Positions 13,424 through 26,300 are shown, numbered from the stretch's first letter. The stretch: 64,000 nt of DNA from Datnioides undecimradiatus (GCA_008933995.1 WARS01000032.1:1-64000); one strand, 5' to 3'. The notes: generated by a model from the sequence alone, not told the origin. Program-made: numbers and translations.

Positions 13424-13987
13424 CTATAAATGTCCTTATTACTGTAAAATAGATAGATGAATCACAAAACCCATGTTCTCTGTTCATCTCGAAAATATGC
13501 CTCTTATCATCCTTTATAGTGAGATGTAGCAGTACATAAACTAATAAAAACCTTTTCACTCCATGTTGACTTCTTGCAGCTGTTGTAACGGGGGCATTAA
13601 CAGCTGGAAAGGCTTGTGAGGAGCGGAACTTAGCCACTGTGAACACAGGCTTTCACTGAACTGTTCACGGAGCGAGCTAAGTCCTGCCCCTCTATCAAAC
13701 TCTGGACAAACACACAGGCATGAAGGCATGAACACTCTGCTTGAGGTCTTTGGAAAATAAATGGAAATTGTTAGAAAGTATGCTTATTTGCTGTTTTTCA
13801 GAGAATTAGATGAGATAAATGATAGCAAACTTGAGTCTGTGTGCTAAGTATGAGGCAACCATGAGTGGCCAGTTGTCTTAGCTTACCGTCGCTAAGAACC
13901 TCTCAAATGAATTAAGCTCACTGATTAAAATGCTGCATCTTGTTGTGTGTTGACACCGTGAAGCCAAGCAAATGGCAGAGACTTAGA
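13424..13987. other. Non-coding sequence, nothing identified
   Basis: No repeat family, gene or clear regulatory cluster is visible. The minus-strand frame at 13365-13646 begins in unique sequence and ends in the GT tract, which argues against it. Confidence 0.55.
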
Positions 13988-14220
13988 GTTACTGCACCTG
14001 GTCAAGAAATGGTCCTGCAGCAGCGACCCTAATGAGACCCAAACATGTAGATCTGGAGATGCAAGTAGATGACTTTCTTTGGACAGAACTAGGCTAGCTA
14101 AATCTAGACTTTATGCTAAGCTAAGCTAACCAGCTAACATATAGGCCTGAGAGTTGCTATAAATCTTCCCATCTCACTATCAACACGGGAGCAAACAATT
14201 TGTTCAACATTTCCTTTGAA
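13988..14220 (-). mobile_element. Teleost dispersed repeat with the GCTAGCTTAGCTTAGCATAAAG core (minus orientation)
   Basis: Read on the plus strand, the stretch contains in order ACTGCACCTGGTCAAGAAAT, TTCTTTGGACAGAACTAGGC, TTTATGCTAAGCTAAGCTAA, CCTGAGAGTTGCTATAAATC and CATCTCACTATCAACACGGG, ending near TTGTTCAACATTTCCTTTGAA. This series matches a high-copy percomorph repeat that I recognise but cannot name. A second copy in the opposite orientation is at 48479-48785. Both look old and have no coding capacity. Some 100 bp of the consensus interior appear to be missing between 14020 and 14070. Confidence 0.7.
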
Positions 14221-14477
14221 AGATCATGAGTCTGGTCTTATGTTGCAAGAGCTGTGTGTCAAAAACATTAAGAAAAGGATTTAGAGAGCTGACTTGAGCT
14301 AACGTGGGAGTATGCTGAGCAGCCGTCAGGTGTTGGAGACTGGTGTGGGTTTCAGCTGTAGCTGGTTGGAAATCCCTGGCAATGTGATTTACATTACATC
14401 ACAATCAAATCACTCTGCCAGGAATCCCTCCAGCTAAACCAACCGTTCAGCATCCTGTTTGGGAAGACGGAGACGGT
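14221..14477. other. Non-coding sequence
   Basis: No repeat or gene is recognised in this short interval. Confidence 0.5.
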
Positions 14478-14527
14478 GAAGGAGGAGGAGGAGGAGGAGG
14501 GGGTGGAGAAGAGGGAGGGAGGAGGGC
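14478..14527 (+). repeat. GGA-rich polypurine tract
   Basis: About 50 bases are almost all purine: seven GGA units, then GGGTGGAGAAGAGGGAGGGA and similar. Mirror-like polypurine runs can form triplex structures, but this one is imperfect. It creates several overlapping minus-strand frames rich in Pro, Ser and Leu, which are artefacts. Confidence 0.9.
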
Positions 14528-14704
14528 AGTGAGAGAATGACAAGTAGAAATACTGAATAAAGAGAAGACAGAAAGATGCATGTTGTGGTGAGAGAGGGTT
14601 GCAGGTGAGGACAGAGGGAGAAGCACACTGCAGGTGTCTATCTGAGCACACATCAGCGTGGCGGCGCACATTTGCTCCCTCATCACTATGTAATTACGGG
14701 AAAT

Positions 14705-14728
14705 ACACACACACACACACACACACAC
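14705..14728 (+). repeat. (CA)n microsatellite
   Basis: Twelve CA units are read directly. The minus-strand frame starting here has a Cys-Val-Cys-Val leader from the repeat. Confidence 0.95.
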
Positions 14729-17584
14729 TTTTAAATGTTAACATATGCGTACCCACACGTCACACATGCTTGTGAGGAGAGTTGGCAGAGGTTTCTTTCA
14801 TTAACGCACCTGGACAAACAGAGCTGTATTTTAAATCTATAGGCTGCCGTTGATTGTAGGAACGTATGCAGGTGTGTTGATGAGCGTGTGTGTCTGAGTG
14901 ATCGATCAAGCTCACGCACATGTCTGTTTTGGTTACAGGGTCGGTTGTCAGGGCGTTAAACCTCATATTTTTTTTGTCTTACAGAAGGGAATCACGCAAA
15001 CTTAGATCGGAAAGCAGCAGGAGTAATTTGACCTGTAAACATTAACATGGCATATATCAAGATATTTATAAAAACACAAAAAAATGCAGCAGCAGCATAA
15101 ATAGACAAATCCCCAAAGGTCAGGGAAGTATCTTTGGTCTGGTTCAAAGGAATTGTTTGATTAATATGCTACTTGCTGATCCATCAACTCCCTCTTTACA
15201 TGTTTTTTGTTTAAGTCTTTGGCAGGTAATTGTAAACATATTGTAGGTTTTTAGGGCATTCTAACAAACATCAGAAAAAATGTCTTTTCTATAACGCTCA
15301 TAATCAATTCCCAGTCATTAAAAACTATGTTTATATGTTAAAACTGTGACATTTCAGTGGTCTCTAACTTCTATGGCTTGTGACTCACGGTTTGCATTTT
15401 GTTTACCCGTTGCAATGAACATTACCAATTATGTAACCAGCTGATTAACAATATTCTGCAGGTTTTGACATGGTTCTTATCTAAGTACCTCACATTAGTG
15501 TTTGAAAGCTTCCTAGTTCCTAGTCCTTTTTTTGTAATTTCACATCTTGGCACAGAATTTGCTTTGATATGAATATTTTGCAGCCTGTAGCTACGTTGCT
15601 CTTTTGTGTCATGCAGTGCAGAATAAAACCATGTGTGTTGTTCTTGCATTTGCCCCCACAGGCTTCCTGTAATGAAGCCGTTAAAACAAGCCGGTAAAGA
15701 CAGGAGGAAAAAGGAAAAAGAGAGAAGTATCAGAGAGGAACAAAGAAGAAGTGACACCATCAATTAGACAAAAAGGCATCTAAAATTCAGGATGGCATTC
15801 AAATGATTACACACATTTAAGTACATAGTTCTTTGTCCTTTTTTAAACAAGCTTCTTTCCTTGATTATTCTCAGTTCTTAGTAAAACAACAACTACAGCT
15901 TCCTTTCCCAGGTAGGCGGGGACACGAGGAGGTGGAGATAATGTGATTTGACTGCTGGGAAACGCAGCTGAACTGCTGCCTCCTTTATGCATCCCATAAA
16001 CAGGAGTAAAGGGGGGCACGTGGCTCGCCTTTACAAATATTTATCTCAACACAGTGTTTGATAGAACAGAAAATATGGTGACCAATCCAAAGTAAACAGC
16101 AGCCTTCCTCTCACGCTCCCACTCAAATGTTTCTGCAGCCATAACATTCAGCATTGCTCATGTAGATTCATTCAGTCACTTGAATCATGTTTAATGTATG
16201 TGGCGAGCGAGGTGGGCGGCACTATGGTCATTGGTGGGGTGATCTTTTTGAGCCTCACACACACACACATATGCACACACACAGCAACCATCTTCAACAA
16301 CCTTAGGTACCAATGTATCAAATAAAAACAAGTTTCTGTCCATGTTAAACTAGAACATAACGGTGACAACAAGGTAAAATACTCTTATAAGTAGTCAAAT
16401 TATATAAAGTATAATAATTCTATATTATTATTGTTACCTCTGATGCTTTGGAAAGCCAAAAGTGGTCATTATTTATGGTCAATGTATTCACAACACTCCA
16501 GGTTTGATCCAGCAGGGGACCTTAATCACACGATTCCCCACTTTGTTTTTTCCTTCCCATGTTAAAAAATGAACAAAAGAGTCATTATTTAAAGAGAAAA
16601 ACAAAAAAAGCTGGTCATTTACAGTGACCAACACACAAATTCGTTGTTTCTGTTTTTCATCTTTCAGTGAATTGTTTTGGTCTTTAAGGTTTTGGTTTGA
16701 TCTGAAGGCTCTTCAGAGGCTAGAGTCGTGTCCACACACAGCAGGCAACTACTGTCAGCAAAACAGGGCCTCCCTGCACACTATACTAGTGACTAGCTGG
16801 TTTCGTTTGTTGGTGGAGACCACGGGTGAGTTCAAGAGTAGAGTGAATATCAGACTGAAACCTGCAATCATTTAATTTTTTTCCACTAAAATCTGTTTTG
16901 GTGTCTGTCTCCAAAACACCCATATCAGTTGGATAAAAAGGCAACAGTGTAAATCCACTATTTCAACTTGAAAAGTAACAGTATGTCAAGATTATGTTTA
17001 CCTGCGTACAGGTGGCCAAAACATCTGTTAACGCAGGTTTAATTGCTTCAGTACTTGGAAACAAGTGACAAACACCACGTTGTCATCCTCAGACTTTTCT
17101 GCTTTCTGTGCTGCAGAAGTTCTCTGAAACTTTTGTGTGTCACGTTTTTATCTGGATTCACAGCTGGCTGACAATAATAGCCCCGAGCCAGTCTGTTTCT
17201 GGGCTCAACTGCTTTGACAGCCAGTCACAGTAACTTAATAGCTCGGTGCTGTCTGCCTGTCTCCATCTATGTTTCCATCTCCCTCACACTCTCTGCATCT
17301 GTTAACCACCAACCTAGAGTGGTATTTTTGGATGGCGATGTGGACTAATGCAGTACCACTGTACGGCATTAATGCTGCTAAGTGTGACAAACCTGCACAA
17401 AGGGACTTGTTGAGGCTGTACTTCTGACAGACCAAAACAGATGGGCTCAAAGTGAAACGCAGTAAAAAAAAACAAAACAAAAAAAACCCCCTCTGATTTT
17501 AACCTCAAGGGGGTCGATCACATGTCCCCAAAAACAAACTGGCATGACGACATTAAAATAAAGTCTTACATTTCAAACAGTATA
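14729..17584. other. Non-coding sequence, few landmarks
   Basis: No gene, RNA or repeat family is identified. A small CA-rich patch lies at 16257-16282. Around 15905-16060 the sequence is relatively GC-rich with TTTACAAATATTTATC at its edge and could be a short regulatory element, but nothing specific supports this. Confidence 0.5.
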
Positions 17585-18500
17585 AAACGTGTTCGCTCCT
17601 TGGCCTCTCGGCAGTTTGACAGCTAAATGAGCAACAATTGGCCTGGCTGAGCTCCAGACCGCCTGAGCTACTCAATAACAGCAGGAAGTACGTACATGAC
17701 TAATGCCCTCCACTCACACACTTTTCTTCTTTCTGTTCCCCCTCGTTTTCCATCCGTCATTTTCATGCTGCAGCTATAACTGAAGGAGCAAACGCTGTCC
17801 TTCCCAACACAAAAATGTAAGAAAATGTAAGAATAGACTAATGAGCTGACGACTGGGTCTTATTATGTTACCCACGTGACAGATTTTGTAAAGTTGTAGT
17901 GAGTAGTCCTGCCATTTGTTTAATTGGGAGGGAAACCTGCTCAGTTAATGAATCGCCCATGAGCCTTTAGAGCCGGATGGGAGGCGTCTCAAGACAATTA
18001 CAAGTTACAAGTTAAAATTTCCTTACGTGGCAACTGCAGCAGCACCTGAAGCTTGCCTAGTGGCCTATCTCAGCAGAACATAATAAGCAAATCCCTATAT
18101 CTGCAAGTGCTGGCATGTTCTTTAGAATGACAGTTATAAAGAAAGCAGAAAATTGCTTTCTCTCGTCATGCTTGTGTCAGGTAGAGAGGTATATTTAAAA
18201 CACAGAGCGCCGCCGTAAAGTGAACCCATTTCTGAGGCACCCAAACATCAGCAGCTGCCACCTCAATCTGGAAATGCATTAACCCGACACTCAACACATA
18301 GATTGTGCTCGTGTTTGGGAGCCCTCACCGACCGTCAAACAATCGCCGCTCCTCCTCCTCAGCTTACCTTTTCACTCTGTGGAGAGCTAACGGCCAAGGC
18401 CCTTCTCTTGTGATTATCCCGTGATTGTAACAGCCTCAGCTGTGCTGTATTTTGGCTAGACACTTTTTTTGGGACCAAGCCAAGGGCACACATGATTGGT
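17585..18500. promoter_or_regulatory. Candidate conserved non-coding blocks
   Basis: The stretches 17590-17705, 17925-18005 and 18170-18490 have few simple repeats, an even base mix and short binding-like words: ACAATTGGCC at about 17633, TCAGTTAATGAATCG at about 17941, and an inverted CCAAT word (GATTGGTC) at about 18494. This is the texture I associate with vertebrate conserved non-coding elements. Conservation cannot be seen in one sequence, so this is a weak inference. Confidence 0.22.
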
Positions 18501-20899
18501 CAGGGTCTGTCTGGGGCTTGCACATGGTTGGTTTATCCTAATTTGACCTGCAGCATTCAGTAACCTGCACTGGAAAAAAAAAACTGCAGCTACTCAATGC
18601 TTGTATCAGTTTTGGCGCTCTTCTCATAATGTTCAACATCTTAGGGTGGCGTCACTCCAGAGCTTTACAAAGCTCATATGGTGGCGCCATGGTGTCTATG
18701 TCAGCGTGGACAAAGGAGGCGCTGCATTTTGGTCAACCTATGGTTTCCCCAGCTGACGTTACAGTTGGCTTTGTGCCCGTCATGTGAAGAGGAGACTGGA
18801 AGTGACAGTCAGGAAGACAGGGAGAGAGGGCAGTACAGAGAGAGAGAGGCAGACAGGCGGGCAGGAAGAGGGAATGAAGGGATGTTAGAGTGAGGATACA
18901 TGAATGACTGTACCGGCAGGCAGTGAGAACCTCTACAGGACTAAGTAGAGGAGCTCCAGAAGAAATAGACTGTAGCTGCATTTCCACAGCAGATTTCTAA
19001 AAACAGCTATAGGAATACCCATGACTGTCTTTTGTGAATCTAAAGTTATAGAAACATACTGAAACAAACAAACAAACAAACGTCTGTTACGCTCCAGTCA
19101 ACCAAGTTCACACAGTGCTGATTAAGCTCATACCCTCCAGAGAAATCTCTCTGTATTTCACAATAAATGGGGTTTTTAAACGTCTGGTGTGACATTCGTG
19201 CACTGGAAGAGATTTGTTTTTAACCAGCAGTAATTTGTTTGCCAGTGTTAAAGGCGGAGAGCAAGTGTAGCTACTGACTAAGTAGACTGCAGCAGCGAGG
19301 AGCATGGTGGAGCATCTGGCGTCATAAGCACGTCGACAGTGTTCATGTAATTACTCTCGCTGCCAGAAGGAGGAGGCAAAAGTCCCACGCTGCAGTTTTA
19401 AGTAAAAAGTGATATTTGCTGCTTTGAGCATTTCAGCCAAGCATACAATTTTAAAACAAACCCTAACTCCAAACTTTCTCCTGTGTGTGTCTGGGCAAAC
19501 ACATCCTGAAGGCCAGCGGTTCCTCAGCCTTTTTGTCTGATGTACAGTCACGTCCCACAAACAACTGAGTAAAGTTCACACGAACAGTCCTGGTCAGGAA
19601 TGACTGCTGAGAGCCACAGCACAGTGTGGCACATATGTACAGTAGTTGAGGTTGAAGGCAGACAGTCCCTCAAGTTATGAATGAAACTATTAATCATACT
19701 ATGTAGTAATTTTAATGTTTTTTCATAGTAGGGCATTTATAGCCAATATAAATCATCAGACAAACTTTGACCAAACAATAACTTTGTGGTGATTATTGAG
19801 CATTTCAGTTGAATAAACTGCTCAAAAATGTTCTTTGATCTTTTATGTTTTGTTGGGGAAAAAATAGTTTTTTTTCATCTGTGTGCTTATTATTAGTAGT
19901 TTAAATCAAACGCTGAGAGACTAGCATTTCATGATGTTTATACTCCAAATGGGGCATAATGATTTCATAATTAAATAGATGCTTAACAGCTCCACTGGCA
20001 CTCGTTTGAAGTTTTTCATCCTTTAAATCTGCAACCGTAGCCTCAAACACATATCTTTTTCCAGATAAAGACTGAATTGTCAACACATGTGTAAAACTAA
20101 ATGAAAAAGCCTAAAAATAAGCCTAATTACAAACCTTAGAGTGGTTTACATTTGCCTGTGAAATAAATCAACAAAAATAATTTGGCAGAGGTTTGGCCAC
20201 CACAGTCAAATCACTTCTGCAGAGACTCCTTGGCCACTAAATCTCTTACAGACCCGCATCCCAGTGAATATGCAGGCAAGATAGCCCTTAAGGAGTCCTT
20301 AACTTTATTTACCTCTCAACAGGGTACTGGGGCAATGTACGCCTTTGCAGTTTTTAAAGGGCCCTCTGTGGACTCATAGTCCTGGATCAGGCCTGGACTG
20401 CAAGACCAAATTACTGCTTTGGGTGCTTGGACTCAACCAGACCCTTTAACTATGAAGACTTATGCGGCAAAAGAAAGATATATAGAGTACAGCTAAATGA
20501 CATTATTGTAATAATTATTGAAGGGTTAATTTGTGTTATGAGCAAGTGAGTACACTAAATATGATTTAGTCGACAAATAAAGGGGAAAGTGTTTATCAGA
20601 TGATCACAGAGCTCAATTTGGCTTTTTAGATTGCTTCTTGTGTCTGAACAATGTTCAAAAGCAGAAAACACTGGGACATATTAGTCCTAAAAAATTATAT
20701 CATACATTTATATTAAGAATTTTTGACAAAAAAAACTCAAACATGGTTTTGTTTATCATGTTTGTGTGCTTGCTGTAAGTGTTGCCGTGTGTTAGTGAAG
20801 ATGAAATTATTTCTTTTCTTTCCTGTTTGTTGTTAGAAGCGCTGACTATAAACCTGCCAGAAAAAGAATGATAAGCATGTACAGTAAAGTGAATGATGA

Positions 20900-20900
<1 letters not shown>
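18501..20900. other. Non-coding sequence
   Basis: The only repeat is (AAAC)5 at 19062-19081. The opposed frames at 18678-18893 and 18733-18987 both read a purine-rich stretch (GGGAGAGAGG and relatives) and carry no domain. Nothing else is supported. Confidence 0.55.

Positions 20901-20926
<26 letters not shown>
20901..20926 (+). repeat. (CA)13 microsatellite
   Basis: Thirteen CA units are read directly. Confidence 0.96.
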
Positions 20927-20931
<5 letters not shown>

Positions 20932-22521
20932 AAGACAAAATTCATCTTTCTGAAGGTGATGACTGTCGGCATTCAACCTGCAGCTAGCTTGCAATCCACT
21001 TTGACGAAACACTCAAGATGAGACCAACCTCGAGCCAAGTAGCAGCAGCAATCATAGTTTCCCACACATAAATGAAGGTATAGGGAGTTTATGGGGCCCG
21101 GAAAAATGCAATAAAAAGCCTTTCTGTGAATGCAGCCATCTGTGCAACTTTAAAAGAACTTCCTGTAAACAAAACTGAAGAGAACAAATCCTCTCACACT
21201 CTTCCAACACTCCACTGCCGCCTGGAATTAGCCTTTCATCTTTGTTTTCCTCCATTTTTTCCTTCGCTGTGCTTTGCTTTCAGCCTTGGATCTTTGACTC
21301 TCAGCTTTCTTTCTCCTACAGCTCGTCTCTCTATCTCCTCTCCCAGTCTGTGTCAGTGTCGCTCTGTCTTCCTCCTCGCTCTCCATTTCTTCCTTCCCTG
21401 TCTTGTCCTCAGAGCAATTTGCTGACGTAAATGTACTTCTTTTTTACCCCCAATTCCAATTAATTAAATCCAGGTTGCTGTTTTTACTGTTTATTGGAAA
21501 TTTATAAATTAAGAAAGCTATTTTTTTCTAGTTTTTAACTAGCTTTCATACTGTAGTTAACAGTATGTGGCACATTAAATTATGCTATAAATTCAAAATA
21601 ACGCAAGTAATGTTACAGTATAAATACAGGAATAGTCTGGTTTTCATTTCTGTGATTTCTATGAAAATGAAAATTTAAAACGTCTTTTTATCTAAATGTC
21701 ACTCTGTTTCCCACCATAATCCCTAAAAAAGCCCCATGACATTTGTGATTTGGGAGTGTTTTCTCCCGGTTTCCACTGAGCACATTAAATATCAGTCTCA
21801 ATAAAATTAAATCAGCTGGGCCTGGACTCTGTCTCGGTACACCTCCACTGATGTGCGATTTTATTAGATCCAAAGCTGATGCAAAGCAGTTTTACAGAAC
21901 TGTGCATGTTGCACGCAAATTGCACAGAATCTAAAAGTATTATCCTGTTTGACATACATAAAAATGCAATTTTAAAACATCCTTGAAGTTGTGTATTGCT
22001 ACAGCCACAAAACAGAGGTTGATTTGGAAATTTTACTTTATTCAAAATTCAATTATGCTGACTTCACTTTCTGTTACTTTAAGCAATGGAAATTCACATT
22101 TACACTGACATAAAAAAGGATATTTCAGACTTTAAAAATCTATATAAGTGTGGAATATGACACACATTGGGAAGGGAAGAGAAACTATCTCATCTAAAGC
22201 CGAAACGTTTAATACGGAGGTCACCTTACAATGTATTTTCATGTCAGCAGCAATTTGCCATGGTGACATGCTTCTGCTCTTGCCAGTCCTTTGTTCAGTT
22301 CTTCAGTTTGTCAGAGGAGTTAAACCAACTCTGGCCTGTTTCAAAACACTTCCCCTGACATGTAGACCGAGGCAGGTGTGTTTTTTCAGTCAGACTTTGG
22401 TGTGTTTCTCCGGTTTTCTGGACAGTATCAGTTTGATTTTTACTGCTCGCTGAGGAAATCCAGATAGACTAGTAAAGCCAACTGGGCAGCAGTGAATTGG
22501 GGGAGACCATTGTGTGTATTT

Positions 22522-22523
<2 letters not shown>
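20927..22523. other. Non-coding sequence
   Basis: 21250-21420 is pyrimidine-rich (TCTTCCTCCTCGCTCTCC and similar) and gives two overlapping Ser/Leu/Phe-rich frames with no recognisable motif. No other feature is seen. Confidence 0.55.

Positions 22524-22567
<44 letters not shown>
22524..22567 (+). repeat. (GT)n microsatellite
   Basis: A run of 22 GT units, read directly. Confidence 0.97.
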
Positions 22568-22571
<4 letters not shown>

Positions 22572-24050
22572 GCTAAGTGATGTCAGGTGGAAAAGACTGG
22601 CTACTTCCCCCGTCTGTGTGCCAACTTTCAATGTATGGCGAGAGGAAGGAAGACAAAGCGAGAGAGAAACAGAGAAAGTGAGAGAAGAGAAGCCACATGG
22701 TCTGAGATTCAGATTCTGTGTTTTGGTTTGTCAGAATTTGTCAGAATTAACCAAATCATCTTAAAAAAAAAACCCAAAACATGTCACTTTAGTTAAAGTT
22801 ACACATAACCATGAGCGAACCGAACCGACTCCAAAAGTGAAACATGGTGGATATTTTGATGAATTCTAGCTCTGGAAAAATTTGTCGTTTATTGGCTAGG
22901 AAAGCTGAGGATGGCCAAAGACATTATGAATGGAGAAGCCAATCATGCTCCCATCAGTACAGACAATGGAAACTTTTGGGGGTTTTGGCAAAAACACATG
23001 CAGAAAAGGTAGAGGTTTGAATGCAAGAGCTGAAAAAGACATTCAGCAGCCTTAAAGTGAAGAGAGAAGAGACAATCTAAAGTGCGCCTCATACACCATC
23101 TGATAAATATTTACTTATTTATTCACAGACATCAAAATGGGCCTCGCACGCTTTCTTGCTGGTTCTGAGCTCACGTCAGCAACAAGCTTCATATTAACAA
23201 AGTAATCTGATGAAAAGGTGAGTTTAGAAGTCGGGAAACAGTTACAATGCTCTACATCAGCGGCCACTGAATTTGTAAGCTTGTTTTGTTCGTTATAGCT
23301 TTAATTTCTCACAAGATATGTGAAATCAAGCCCTGATCTCTCACACATACGTCACACCGCAACGAATTTCCTGCTAAACAAGTGAGCAAAATAAAAAAAG
23401 AAATACACACACATGTTGCCATATCAAAGTTGTCAGGCGAAAAAACTTTAACTCACCTCTGAATGTATTTGTTTTGCGATGTCTTGTCAAATAATGAGGA
23501 CTTTATCTTAAATTCAGGAGAAAATACCAAGTGACAGTACGACTGTCCCGCCATTAAACTAAGAAAACTTAATGAAACTTCAGTAAATGAATAGGAGTAC
23601 ATTTAAATTAAACTTTAAACGAGCACAACTGTCCAAAACACGTCATTTACGTCCCTTCTCCCACATCTCCTTCCTTTTCACCTTTACAACAGCCACCACA
23701 TGCACAACTCCACTCACCTCTGAAACTTTACTGAAGCAGAAATTGCCCTCAAACTCACACACGCCTTTGAGCAGAGACAGTTAAAGAACAAAGGAGAGCC
23801 TGATGCCTCTGCGCGCTCAAAGCGAGGAGATCCAGAAGTCACAGAGTGCAGCACGGGGACAACACAGGTCACAGCGTACGTACATGTTGCCTCCAAGCTC
23901 AAGTCCAAGCTCAAACTGTGCTCCGAGCGTTGTTTTGCTCCACCTCCAAACTCCTCTTTAAGTTCAAGGGTGTGGACTGAGTCAAAGCTATGACTATTGA
24001 GAGTCCACATCATTCACACAAGTTTGCCTCTTGCTAACCACACCCAGTAA
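22568..24050. other. Non-coding sequence
   Basis: A short tandem TTGTCAGAATTTGTCAGAATT lies near 22729-22750. GTGAAACATGGTGGATATTT near 22838 recalls a Tc1-family word, but no further transposase-like sequence follows. No gene is seen. Confidence 0.5.
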
Positions 24051-24061
24051 GAGAGAGAGAG

Positions 24062-24104
<43 letters not shown>
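24051..24104 (+). repeat. (GA)n microsatellite
   Basis: About 27 GA units with one GC interruption are read directly. GA runs bind GAGA-type factors in some animals; nothing here shows that function. Confidence 0.96.
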
Positions 24105-24105
<1 letters not shown>

Positions 24106-24599
24106 GGGCAGAAAGGGAAACACTGAAGTTTTCCTTAAATAACAAGAGGAGGAGTGAGGAAACTTCTGGTTTCAGGGTCACCCGGAGCCTTGAAATAACT
24201 GGGCAGTAGGCTCTGTTATGAAAAGAAAATTATGACGCAGACCAGCGGTCATTTCAGGATGTTTATGTTATTTGGCAGACGCTCTGTACTTTTTAAGATG
24301 GCGGTAGGCGTACGGTGGGCCCTGACGTTAAACATCGGATTACAGAGATAAAAGGGATTAGTTTGTGAGTGTGTTTGTGTGCGTTCTTGCCTCCACACGC
24401 TCCTCCGTGTCTGCACATCCGGCCTCATAGCGTGTACATTTGCGAACATGTGCATACGTTCATGTGTGTTTGAGTAGGCACGGCTGCGGCCTATAGTTTG
24501 GGGCTGCCTGCGCCTCCACGCTGATGGCTAACAGCTGCCATCTCTTTCCTGTCTGAGTGGGTATACAATCCATGCTATAATGCAGTAATCATACAGTAT
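24105..24599. other. Non-coding sequence, somewhat CpG-richer
   Basis: 24235-24530 has more CpG than its surroundings (for example GGCGGTAGGCGTACGGTG at about 24299). It is too short and irregular to call a CpG island, and I see no core promoter words. Confidence 0.4.
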
Positions 24600-24840
24600 G
24601 CCTACATCTGTTTGGCGTTAACTAAACACGTGCGATCCCAGAGCAATTCTCCTGCCCCTGCCGTTTATTTGATCTCACTTTATTATAACATAAGGCCCTT
24701 TGGAGCCCGCTTTCATCCGAAGGGGTTTTACAATGCTATGAGGGCAAAGTATGGCTTGGCGGGAATCAAACTCCTATTCCTGGCAGTGTTAGTGCCACGT
24801 TTTACCTTTTAAATAGATCCCGGTCAGCTTCACACAGCAA
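24600..24840. promoter_or_regulatory. Candidate conserved non-coding element with E-box and caudal-type site
   Basis: A simple-repeat-free block contains a CACGTG E-box at 24627-24632, a TTTATTA caudal/Hox-type word at 24679-24685 and a dense mid-complexity core around 24690-24800. The 66-codon frame across it has no known domain. The call is inference from texture. Alignment to other teleosts would decide it. Confidence 0.3.
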
Positions 24841-26039
24841 TGGATTAAAGTCGTCAAAACTCACATGGAGCAATTAGTTTCCTGGAAAACCAGGCTGAGT
24901 CCACATGTTTAAAATAAGCTGTACTGTGCAAAAGGACTCTAAACAGTCTCCCCTTAAAGTATAAAGTCATCAATATTTTGTATTTTTAAATGAATCCTGT
25001 AAAAAAAACGATCTGTTTGTTCGTCTGTCGGTGATTTCTGTTCTTTTAATCACTCTTGCTCTCGATCCCAAGCCTGTTTGTTCCTACTGCATCTTCAAAA
25101 AAATGGATCTGTCATTTCACTTTTACAAAAAGGCGACAAGAACGCGCCACCGTAGTCACTAAAACAGGAACACTCTGATGGGCAGGCTGGGAAGAGGGTC
25201 AGACATGATCAAACGTTAATGCCAGCAGGGAGTGGCAGGGTCTGAAATGACAGGAGAGTGTGTATATGGCAATGGAGCAGAACAGAAAGGAAATGTGAAA
25301 CTAGAATCATATTGAATCATTGTTTTTATGGCATCTGTTGAAGATAAGAAAAATATAGCATGTCGCCACACTTATACCTCAATAATACGTTCCTGCTAAA
25401 TCTAAAAAAGAATAATTTTGGCCATATTTTTTCACTGGTAAAAAATAATGCTGAGCTCCCGGGTATCCTAAAGACCCCCTTTAATGTTTTTATAGAAGTT
25501 CTGCACTGGGTGAACTAGTGCCACTGTGTGCTGGTTTGTCAGAAGTATGATGCCGCACGTAAACTCTGATGACGGCATCTGCGCAGCTTTACACCGAAAG
25601 TCACGCTGACAATACGTCTCCCTGTGTTTGTCTTGACATTTTGGGAGTTCTGTAGTATTTAATTCTTGTTCTACTCGATTAAAGTTAAAAAAAAAAAAAA
25701 AAAAAACTAAACTAAACTACACCATAAGTCACAGTGAAGCTCAGCGGTGAAACTTCATCTATTACTTTACAAACTGGGTGTCAAATCAAAGCAAAACAAG
25801 GAGTAAAGAAAAACCCAGAGAGAGTTTTTTTGCAGCCCAAACAAGGAAGACTCAAGACTGATGACTTTGTAGTTAAGGTGTGAAAACAAACAGCTCCTTT
25901 CCTCAAACTGTTTAATATTTCCTTTTCAGGGAGTTCCTTTGGCTTATGTTAACAACACAATTATGGCAAAGTTCATATTTGCAGCCTTTCACGAGTAATC
26001 ATTCATAAAAATGGCTATCGAAACCAGAGGTGATGTTTG
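24841..26039. other. Non-coding sequence with a poly-A tract
   Basis: A run of 20 A lies at 25687-25706, followed by a short CTAAA repeat. No retroposed body or target-site duplication is evident around it. Nothing else is supported. Confidence 0.55.
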
Positions 26040-26300
26040 GCCGGTAGCCAAGCGGGGCGATGTTTGTCCATTAGTCTCTATTTATGGCCAAATATTATGT
26101 TGCTAGGGAACAGCCAGCTCTATCGAAGTTATCAAATTAACATTAACAGCTCAGCAAACGGCAGCAACATATACGCCAAATCCCATCATTTCCCCCTTAC
26201 AGAGCTTGTGACGCATAGAGAGACACAAAGCAATGTTCAGGACCTAGATGCAAAAGCTGCTGCTGGAAGCTTTGCTGACCACCATCAGTGATAACAAAAC
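26040..26300. promoter_or_regulatory. Candidate regulatory block with RFX-like site
   Basis: GTTGCTAGGGAAC at 26099-26111 contains GTTGCTAGG, the reverse complement of the CCTAGCAAC word bound by RFX factors. It is followed by AAATTAACATTAACAG at about 26132. The block lacks simple repeats. RFX half-sites are found by chance, so this is a weak candidate. Conservation across fishes would support it. Confidence 0.27.

Noticed and set aside
22838-23060. GTGAAACATGGTGG word recalling a Tc1 transposase region
   Set aside because: The following 200 bases do not continue the match in any frame.
24740-24790. tRNA T-arm-like word (minus-strand GGAGTTTGATTCCC)
   Set aside because: No matching acceptor, D-arm or anticodon stem could be laid out around it.
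25687-25706. Poly-A run as a retroposon tail
   Set aside because: Flanks show neither a retroposed body nor a direct repeat.
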